Source: an uncultured Eubacteriales bacterium
GTDB lineage: Bacteria > Bacillota > Clostridia > Oscillospirales > Oscillospiraceae
Assembly: GCA_902475455.1 (NCBI GenBank)
Contig: CABRZO010000156.1
Coordinates: 1-5,825, forward strand
DNA length: 5,825 nt
Direction of reading: 5' to 3'
Shown: positions 1 through 4,974 of the stretch, piece by piece
Layout: each line of letters opens with the position of its first letter
How positions within the stretch are numbered: the first letter of the stretch is position 1
Position numbers and translations under genes: made by a program
Notes under the pieces: generated by a model
Database searches by the model: none
Told to the model about the DNA's origin: nothing
What the model saw: the letters and a program-made list of their open reading frames with translations, nothing else

Positions 1-651
1 CTGCTCGCTCTTTTCTTCCTCGCCGCCGATGTAGGGGATCACGTTGTCAACCATCTCGGGCCAGGTCTCGAAGGTCTTGCCGGCGCCGGAGATGGCCTGA
101 TAGGTGCAAACCAGCACCTTATCCATGCCGTACTTCAGGCGCAGGGGGTGCAGGGCGGGCACATAGGACTGCAGAGAGCAGTTGGACTTGACGGCAATAA
201 AGCCCCGCTTGGTGCCCAGACGCTTGCGCTGGGCGGCGATGATTTCCAGATGCTCCGGATTGATCTCCGGCACCACCATGGGCACATCGGGGGTGAAGCG
301 GTGGGCGGAGTTGTTGGAGACCACCGGGCACTCGTGCTTGGCGTACTCCTCTTCCAGAGCCCGGATCTCATCCTTCTTCATGTCCACGGCGCAGAAGACA
401 AAATCGACGCTGGAGGCAATCTTGTCAATGTCGGCGGTGGCGTCCATAACCACCAGTTTTTTGGCCTCTTCCGGAATGGGGGTATCCATGGCCCAACGGG
501 GGCTGACTGCCTCCTCGTAGGTTTTACCGGCGCTTCTGGCGCTGGCGGCCACTACGGTGAGCTGGAACCAGGGGTGGTTCTCCATCAGAGTGACGAATCG
601 CTGGCCCACCATGCCGGTGCAGCCGACGACGCCGACTTTGTACTGTTTCAT
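1..651 (-). CDS. asd: Aspartate-semialdehyde dehydrogenase (3' end beyond window)
   Basis: This enzyme reduces 4-aspartyl phosphate to aspartate semialdehyde with NADPH in the cytosol, the branch point for lysine/diaminopimelate, threonine and methionine. 217 residues are visible from the ATG at 651-649; the family usually has about 350, so the C-terminal third lies beyond the left edge. Visible motifs are the N-terminal nucleotide-binding GCTGMVG (residues 10-16), SNNSAHR (112-118), the active-site SNCSLQ with the presumed catalytic Cys158, and TYQAISGAGK (182-191). The SNCS form, and the spacing of these motifs, resemble the archaeal/fungal-like Asd group rather than the E. coli type; this is from memory of the families. 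The start is fixed by AGGAGG nine bases upstream. The gene is divergent from queA and sits behind a lysine riboswitch and terminator, which agrees with the product. The identification is firm; only the subgroup is less sure. Confidence 0.96.
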   Translation of the reverse strand, partial: MKQYKVGVVGCTGMVGQRFVTLMENHPWFQLTVVAASARSAGKTYEEAVSPRWAMDTPIPEEAKKLVVMDATADIDKIASSVDFVFCAVDMKKDEIRALEEEYAKHECPVVSNNSAHRFTPDVPMVVPEINPEHLEIIAAQRKRLGTKRGFIAVKSNCSLQSYVPALHPLRLKYGMDKVLVCTYQAISGAGKTFETWPEMVDNVIPYIGGEEEKSEQ

Positions 652-660
652 GACACATTA

Positions 661-666
661 CCTCCT
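661..666 (-). promoter_or_regulatory. Ribosome binding site of asd, abutting the attenuator U-tract
   Basis: A perfect AGGAGG on the minus strand, nine bases before the asd ATG. It follows immediately on the eight-T tract of the upstream terminator, with no base in between. It therefore reaches the transcript only when the polymerase has read through the terminator. Confidence 0.9.
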
Positions 667-702
667 AAAAAAAACCGCCAGCGGGTTGAAAAACCGGCTG
701 GC
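667..702 (-). terminator. Intrinsic terminator (attenuator) in the asd leader
   Basis: On the minus strand an 11-base arm GCCAGCCGGTT (702-692), a four-base loop (691-688) and AACCCGCTGGC (687-677) form a stem with a single C-C mismatch. After two G it is followed by eight T (674-667). This is the expression platform of the lysine riboswitch just upstream: it stops transcription before the asd ribosome site unless the 5' arm is held in the alternative pairing with 751-763. Confidence 0.9.
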
Positions 703-753
703 TTTGTACTATAATGTCCGGGTGACAGATGCAGACCGGCCAATATACAAACA

Positions 754-929
754 AAGCGACAGCTCAACATCAGTATTCTGATGACAGTCACAGACCTGTT
801 CGCATCTGTGCCCAGGCGGCCCTTGCATCCGGAAAAGGGCCCCTTCGGCGAAAAACCCTTTTGAGCGGCTTCTCGGGACCTCCGAAGTCCTCCGCCGCGC
901 TACTGATGTTTCCCGCGCCTCTATCACTT
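754..929 (-). promoter_or_regulatory. Lysine riboswitch (L-box) aptamer controlling asd
   Basis: Read on the minus strand, the five-helix lysine aptamer can be followed by eye. P1 pairs AAGTGATAG (929-921) with CTGTCGCTT (762-754), nine pairs including two G-T. The conserved AGAGG (922-918), AGTA (904-901) and CGCCGAAG (850-843) segments are present in the order seen in Bacillus subtilis lysC. P3 closes GGCCCTT with AAGGGCC (841-818), P4 CACAGA with TCTGTG (810-789), and P5 CATCAG with CTGATG (783-768), flanked by GACTGT and the GAG before P1. P2 lies between 918 and 850 with an inner GGAC/GTCC hairpin. The family binds free L-lysine. With the terminator downstream this should be an OFF switch for asd. 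Together with promoter, terminator and ribosome site it accounts for nearly all of the 388 bases between asd and queA. Confidence 0.93.
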
Positions 930-938
930 ATTTAAGTT

Positions 939-967
939 ACTTTATCATAAGTCTGGGGATGCGTCAA
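939..967 (-). promoter_or_regulatory. Probable housekeeping promoter of the asd transcript
   Basis: On the minus strand TTGACG (967-962) is followed after 17 bases by TAAAGT (944-939), which is preceded by TG one base away, an extended -10. The predicted start near 932 lies just before the first P1 base of the riboswitch at 929, as expected for an L-box leader. The -10 hexamer itself matches the consensus at only four of six positions, so the call relies on the -35, the spacing and the position. Confidence 0.7.
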
Positions 968-1025
968 GCGGCAAAGCGAAGAAAAGGACGCTTTTTGCTG
1001 CGGGATTTACAAAAAATGAAATGGA

Positions 1026-1031
1026 CGGGAG
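1026..1031 (+). promoter_or_regulatory. Ribosome binding site of queA
   Basis: CGGGAG eight bases before the ATG at 1040. It is moderately strong and supports this start, which also gives the expected QueA N-terminus. No convincing queA promoter is visible between 960 and 1030. A lone -10-like TATCAT (943-948) overlaps the opposite-strand asd -10 but has no good -35. Confidence 0.65.
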
Positions 1032-1039
1032 TGCCCTAG

Positions 1040-2062
1040 ATGAAGACAAGTGATTTTTACTATGATTTGCCCCAGGAACTGATTGCCCAGACCCCGCTGG
1101 ACCGGCGAGATGCCTCCCGGCTGCTCACCCTCAACAAAGAGACAGGGGAGATGGGACACCATCATTTTTATGAACTGCCCCAGTTCCTGCGCCCCGGAGA
1201 CTGCCTGGTGCTGAACAACTCCCGGGTGCTGCCCGCCCGGCTCATCGGCCACCGGCCCACCGGCGGCGCAGTGGAGATCCTGCTGCTGGTGGATAAGGGT
1301 GGCGACGTCTGGGAGTGCCTGGTGCGCCCGGGCAAAAAGCTCCGGGAGGGAGCCCGGGTGTCCTTTGGTGACGGCCAGCTCCAGGCGGAGATCCAGGAGG
1401 TGTTGCCCGGGGGCAACCGGCTGGTACACTTTGAGTATCAGGGCATCTTCCTTGAGGTGCTGGAGGAGCTGGGCCGGATGCCACTGCCTCCCTACATCAA
1501 GGCGGAGCTTCAGGATCAGGAGCGCTATCAGACCGTCTACTCCAAGGTGGTGGGCTCCGCGGCAGCTCCCACGGCGGGCCTCCACTTTACCCCTGAGCTG
1601 TTGGAGCAGATCCAGGCTATGGGGGTGAAGCTGTGCTATGTCACCCTGCATGTGGGCCTGGGTACCTTCCGGCCGGTGAAGGAGGAGGAGATCACAGACC
1701 ACGAGATGCACTCGGAATACTGTGTGATTCCCCAGGAGACCGCCGATGTCATCAATGAGACCAAACGCAACGGCGGCCGGGTGATCTGTGTGGGCACCAC
1801 CTCCTGCCGCACCCTGGAGAGCTGGGCCCTGGAGGACGGCACCGTCCCCGCCACCGGGGGCTGGACCAGCATCTTCATCTATCCCGGCTACAAATTCAAG
1901 GTGATGGACGCCCTGATCACCAATTTCCACCTGCCGGAGTCCACTCTCATCATGCTGGTCTCCGCTCTGGCGGGCCGGGAGCATATCCTGGCGGCCTATG
2001 AGGAGGCGGTGCGGCAGAAGTACCGTTTCTTCTCCTTTGGGGACGCTATGTTTATCTATTGA
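1040..2062 (+). CDS. queA: S-adenosylmethionine:tRNA ribosyltransferase-isomerase
   Basis: QueA transfers and isomerises the ribosyl moiety of S-adenosylmethionine onto preQ1 at position 34 of GUN-anticodon tRNAs, giving epoxyqueuosine, the penultimate step of queuosine synthesis. The protein is 340 residues, the usual length (about 340-356), and looks intact. Family motifs run through it: DFYYDLPQELIAQTPLDRRD (5-24), GDCLVLNNSRVLPARL (53-68), GRMPLPPYI (145-153), AAPTAGLHFT (175-184), VTLHVGLGTFRPV (201-213), HSEYCVIP (224-231), GTTSCRTLE (252-260), FIYPGYKFKVMDALITNFHL (279-298) and a C-terminal YRFFSFGDAMFIY. The start has CGGGAG eight bases upstream and the expected MKTSDF N-terminus. No tgt or queG/queH is in view; queA appears monocistronic here, ending in its own terminator. 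Its neighbours have no functional link to it. Confidence 0.98.
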   Translation: MKTSDFYYDLPQELIAQTPLDRRDASRLLTLNKETGEMGHHHFYELPQFLRPGDCLVLNNSRVLPARLIGHRPTGGAVEILLLVDKGGDVWECLVRPGKKLREGARVSFGDGQLQAEIQEVLPGGNRLVHFEYQGIFLEVLEELGRMPLPPYIKAELQDQERYQTVYSKVVGSAAAPTAGLHFTPELLEQIQAMGVKLCYVTLHVGLGTFRPVKEEEITDHEMHSEYCVIPQETADVINETKRNGGRVICVGTTSCRTLESWALEDGTVPATGGWTSIFIYPGYKFKVMDALITNFHLPESTLIMLVSALAGREHILAAYEEAVRQKYRFFSFGDAMFIY

Positions 2063-2090
2063 TCTTCTGGTTTGATATAATCCTTTGCCG

Positions 2091-2104
2091 GCTGTGATCA
2101 CAGC
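2091..2104. repeat. 14-base perfect palindrome after queA
   Basis: GCTGTGATCACAGC is self-complementary, either a five-pair hairpin with a GATC loop in RNA or a two-fold symmetric DNA site. It lies 29 bases past the queA stop and seven before the terminator palindrome. Its function is unknown; it may just help 3'-end folding, or be a protein site. Confidence 0.5.
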
Positions 2105-2111
2105 TGAAGCG

Positions 2112-2147
2112 ATGACGGTCTGCCATATGGCAGACCGTCATTTTGTT
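2112..2147 (+). terminator. Intrinsic terminator of queA
   Basis: A perfect 30-base palindrome (2112-2141) with arms ATGACGGTCTGCCAT and its exact reverse complement is followed on the plus strand by TTTTGTT (2141-2147). It gives a strong stem of about 12-13 pairs with a short central loop. On the minus strand the next bases are CGCTTC with no T-tract, so it is a poor terminator for the convergent sortase transcript, although it may still form a 3' hairpin there. Confidence 0.85.
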
Positions 2148-2237
2148 CCTGTTATACTGTGTGTACATTTTTGTGGGGGTGTCCCGTTTCATACTATTCA
2201 GTCCTAAGGAGAAAGGTGAGGGGAGGGGTGTAAACAG

Positions 2238-3137
2238 TTATACCCTCGGTGTAGTACTTAGGTGTTTCCCGGAAGGCTGTTTTTTTCTCCGTGCTGACAA
2301 AATAACGACAACGACAGCGGTCAGTGGAAGATAGATCGCCAAGCAGATAACCACTGCTTTTCGATATTCTGATTTCCACACACTGGTCCCCTGAGATATA
2401 TCCTCCTGAAGCTGTTGCTGTTCCAGCGCCTGCTCATAGGGGATTCGGGTTCCCTGCACCAAAAGCCGATGAGTGTTGATCCCATAGGGGTGACATGTAA
2501 CCAGGGTGGCCAGGTCTCGCCCCTGCTCCACCACCAGATGCTCTGTCTGATCAGGCTCCACGATGTAAATCTCCTCCACCTGATAGGCCAGGGTGTCCCC
2601 CAAAATGTGGAGATAGAATACATCTCCCACCTCCAGCAGGGACAGATCGGTAAACAACCGTTTTCCCGCCATTCCTGTGTGTCCGGTGAGCACCGTGTGC
2701 GTGCTTTCTCCACCCACAGGGAGGGAGGAGTTTTGCAGGTGGCCGATTCCCTGTTCCAGCACTTGAGCCGTGGTGCCGTGATAGATGGGAAGAGTGACGG
2801 AGATTTTGGGAATCTCCACATAGCCCATAATGCCATCCCCCTCTACATTCAATAAACTGGCGTAGGGCTCCACCGTGGGATCCAGCACCAGTTCCGGATC
2901 AAAGGGGTCGGTGAGAAAGGCTTCGCTCTCCAGCAGACTGCGGTTATACTCCTGGGCCGCCTGTAATTCCGCCTCCAGCGCTTCCTGTTCCATTTGCTCA
3001 ACGGTTTCATCGTATTGGGCGGTCACATGGGACTGATTTTGTTCATACAGCCGGTTGCTCACCACTGGATATACCACAACGGTGATTCCCGCCAGAAACA
3101 GTATGATAATTAACAAGGGGATGAAAAATCGCTTCAT
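2238..3137 (-). CDS. Class C (pilin-polymerising) sortase
   Basis: Membrane-anchored cysteine transpeptidase that cleaves LPXTG-like signals between T and G and joins pilin subunits through a lysine of the next subunit. The 299 residues hold an N-terminal membrane segment (about 5-26), a Glu/Gln-rich helical stretch (31-72), a DPF lid motif (Asp77-Phe79) typical of class C, the sortase core, and a second membrane segment (about 260-281) followed by basic residues. The catalytic residues are visible: His153 in TGHTG, Cys215 in TLVTCHPYG and Arg224 in NTHRLLVQG. Two membrane segments and the lid argue against a housekeeping class A enzyme. It is the last gene of the minus-strand pilus operon, 69 bases after the backbone pilin with a hairpin in between. 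No good ribosome site precedes the ATG at 3137, yet the start is supported by the natural MKRFFIPLL membrane N-terminus. No obvious terminator of its own follows. Confidence 0.95.
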   Translation of the reverse strand: MKRFFIPLLIIILFLAGITVVVYPVVSNRLYEQNQSHVTAQYDETVEQMEQEALEAELQAAQEYNRSLLESEAFLTDPFDPELVLDPTVEPYASLLNVEGDGIMGYVEIPKISVTLPIYHGTTAQVLEQGIGHLQNSSLPVGGESTHTVLTGHTGMAGKRLFTDLSLLEVGDVFYLHILGDTLAYQVEEIYIVEPDQTEHLVVEQGRDLATLVTCHPYGINTHRLLVQGTRIPYEQALEQQQLQEDISQGTSVWKSEYRKAVVICLAIYLPLTAVVVVILSARRKKQPSGKHLSTTPRV

Positions 3138-3151
3138 AATCGCTGATATCC

Positions 3152-3179
3152 AAAAGAGGGGGCGTCAGGCCCCCTCTTT
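3152..3179 (-). terminator. Intercistronic terminator/attenuator between pilin and sortase
   Basis: AAAGAGGGGGC and GCCCCCTCTTT form a perfect 11-base stem around a five-base loop (3164-3168). On the minus strand it ends in TTTT (3155-3152), the last three of which come from the stem. It starts 28 bases after the backbone pilin stop and ends 14 bases before the sortase ATG. The stem is very GC-rich but the T-tract is short, so partial read-through into the sortase gene is likely. Confidence 0.8.
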
Positions 3180-3206
3180 GCTTACTCCTTTGGATGGAAA
3201 ATGGAA

Positions 3207-4907
3207 TTAAGAGTTTTTCTGGCCCTTTTTGCGGTAGACCACCAGCAGAATCACAGCCGCGCAGAGCAGACCCAGGCCGATGGCAGTGGCCAAGAGAGTG
3301 CCTGCGCCGCCAGTCTGGGGCAGAGTGAAGCCTGTGGTGATTTTTGTGTTCTCCACGGAGAGGGAGACTACGCCATTCGTCACCTGGGCGTTAGCGCCGT
3401 TGACGGTAGCGGTGGCTTCATCACCAAGGGTTTCAGGCGCTGTAATCACAATGGTAATGGGCTCATCCAGAAGGGTGTAACCCTCCATGGTGGCGGTTTC
3501 CTTCAGGTAGTAGGTGCCCGGCTCCAGGCCGTAGAGGTTCAGGTTACCACTGGTATCCACATACATGGTAGCAGAGGAGTTGCCAGACGCTGCTACCCAG
3601 TAACCGCCGGTGGTGCCGGTGCCTGCCACGACAGGAATCTGGGTGGTACAGCTCTGGTCGCTGTAAAGGGCGAATATAATAGTATCTTGATCAATGCTGT
3701 CATCGACATCCGACAGGGTCTTGGTCAGGTCGATGCCGTAGGTGTACAGGTCAACCTTTGCTTCCTCTGTGTCGGCGCTGTTTTCCATACCTTCCCGCTG
3801 ATAGGTCGCTTTTGCGGTGTTGGTCAGCTTGGTGGAAAAGTCCACATCGGTGGCCACGGTGGCGTTGTAAGTAACGGTAATGGTCTGCTGGGTACCCAAG
3901 TTCTTGTTCAGCTCAGCCAGGCCGCCGGTGGTTGCTGTATCTGTCAGAGTGATGGTAAGGACGCCGCCCGTATAAGAAACCGTATATTGGGTTTCTTGTG
4001 TAAGCGTAGTTTGTCCCAACGTTACTTCCACAGTGTTCTCGTCAATATCCAACGTGCTGTCGGTATTGGTATCGATGATCACAAAGCTAGTGAAGGGCGT
4101 GGCGGAGCCGTTTCCGGTGGCTGCTGCGGGAATGGTAGTAGTGACCGTGTACTTCAAAGTCTGGCCGGCGTTGATGTACTGATTTGCATCATCCACAGTT
4201 TTGGTGATTTCAATGTCATCGGTGCGCACCTTGGGATAGGCGTAAACGGTGGACTGCCAATCATCTCCGGAATCGCTCTCTACATACATGGGCACAGACA
4301 CCAGGAAAGGTACCAGGTCGGTGGTGGCGTCGGCGGGCAAAGCGCTTTTGGCCAGCAGATAGAGGCCATAGTCCAAACCATCAAACTGTGCAATACCATT
4401 GTTTTTGGTCACATCATTTTTCTTTTCAGAAGCTTCTTCGAGATGATCTTCAATGGTAGTTTGATTAGCGATTTTTAATGCATCCTGCACATCTGTGGGT
4501 TCAAAATAGTAGGTGGTTGTGCTGCCGCCGCTCTCTGTCTGGCTGGCAATGGCGATATCGGTACTCAGCCCCAGCAGAATGCAGATGTCATTGCTCAATC
4601 CAAAAGCCACCTGAGTGGAAACGGTGTTGTTATTATCGGTGCTGGTCAGCTCCACCACGGAACCGATGCGCAGAGCGTTGATGCCTACGCCCTCCACGGG
4701 TTCACCGGACATAGACGTCTCTTCACCGGTGCCCGCTGAACCGGGATCCAGGTCGTAGACCGTGACCACGATGCTGCCGTCATTGCCGTTCTTTTCTTTT
4801 ACCTCATTTACAGTGCCTGCTGCCAGGGCGCTGATGCCAAGCAGGCCAACACTCAAGGCAAGGCTCAGTACGGCGGCAAAAAGCCGTCTTGCATGTTTTG
4901 ATTTCAT
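3207..4907 (-). CDS. LPXTG-anchored major (backbone) pilin with isopeptide domains
   Basis: 566-residue surface protein, the probable shaft subunit of a sortase-assembled pilus (SpaA/FimA-like). A signal peptide (1-30, basic start, hydrophobic core, ending ALA-A) precedes an N-terminal domain to about 222 with the GLDYGLYLL segment (177-185). The pilin motif YPK (224-226) gives Lys226 as the likely cross-linking residue. Next comes an isopeptide-forming D2-like domain (about 231-372; candidates Lys236 in EITKTV and Asn363 in LTNTAK), then a CnaB/SpaA-type domain (about 390-522; Lys396 in DLTKTL, E-box YYLKETATMEGY with Glu470, Asn520 in VENTK). The sorting signal is LPQTG (529-533), a hydrophobic segment (537-557) and a basic tail. 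The start has GAGGA six bases upstream. It follows the LPGSG protein after 67 bases with no clear promoter, and precedes the class C sortase. Bond partners are inferred from motif positions. Confidence 0.94.
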   Translation of the reverse strand: MKSKHARRLFAAVLSLALSVGLLGISALAAGTVNEVKEKNGNDGSIVVTVYDLDPGSAGTGEETSMSGEPVEGVGINALRIGSVVELTSTDNNNTVSTQVAFGLSNDICILLGLSTDIAIASQTESGGSTTTYYFEPTDVQDALKIANQTTIEDHLEEASEKKNDVTKNNGIAQFDGLDYGLYLLAKSALPADATTDLVPFLVSVPMYVESDSGDDWQSTVYAYPKVRTDDIEITKTVDDANQYINAGQTLKYTVTTTIPAAATGNGSATPFTSFVIIDTNTDSTLDIDENTVEVTLGQTTLTQETQYTVSYTGGVLTITLTDTATTGGLAELNKNLGTQQTITVTYNATVATDVDFSTKLTNTAKATYQREGMENSADTEEAKVDLYTYGIDLTKTLSDVDDSIDQDTIIFALYSDQSCTTQIPVVAGTGTTGGYWVAASGNSSATMYVDTSGNLNLYGLEPGTYYLKETATMEGYTLLDEPITIVITAPETLGDEATATVNGANAQVTNGVVSLSVENTKITTGFTLPQTGGAGTLLATAIGLGLLCAAVILLVVYRKKGQKNS

Positions 4908-4911
4908 AATG

Positions 4912-4918
4912 TTTCCTC
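4912..4918 (-). promoter_or_regulatory. Ribosome binding site of the backbone pilin
   Basis: GAGGAAA on the minus strand, four to six bases before the ATG at 4907. It is clearly better than anything in front of the sortase gene in the same operon, consistent with higher pilin output. The rest of the 67-base gap (4908-4974) shows a TTCACA but no matching -10 and no terminator, so co-transcription with the upstream gene is likely. Confidence 0.7.
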
Positions 4919-4974
4919 GCTTTCTTCGGATGAAATCTATGGTTACAGATTGTGAAGGGCATCATCCCTGCATG

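Noticed and set aside
148..714. Open frame on the plus strand over asd and its leader (188 codons)
   Set aside because: It is antisense to asd and runs into the attenuator. Asd motifs on the minus strand are decisive.
709..927. Small open frame on the minus strand inside the asd leader (72 codons), as a possible leader peptide
   Set aside because: The region is explained base by base by the lysine aptamer helices. The frame lacks a ribosome site and shows no run of lysine codons.
1007..2101. Long open frame on the minus strand opposite queA (364 codons)
   Set aside because: It lies wholly antisense to a full-length, well-conserved queA, its product is low-complexity His/Gly/Leu-rich with no recognisable domain, and no ribosome site precedes it. 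Codon bias of queA explains the open frame.
2112..2141. 30-base palindrome as an attachment or recombination site
   Set aside because: It is followed by a T-tract 50 bases after a stop codon, which a terminator explains fully. No integrase or second copy is visible in the window.
2143..2334. Small plus-strand open frame after the queA terminator
   Set aside because: It has no ribosome site before its ATG, overlaps the sortase 3' end in antisense, and its product has no recognisable feature.
3201..4478. Long open frame on the plus strand opposite the backbone pilin (425 codons)
   Set aside because: The pilin on the other strand has a signal peptide, YPK motif, E-box and LPQTG anchor. The plus-strand product is a Gly/His/Val-rich shadow without domain or ribosome site.
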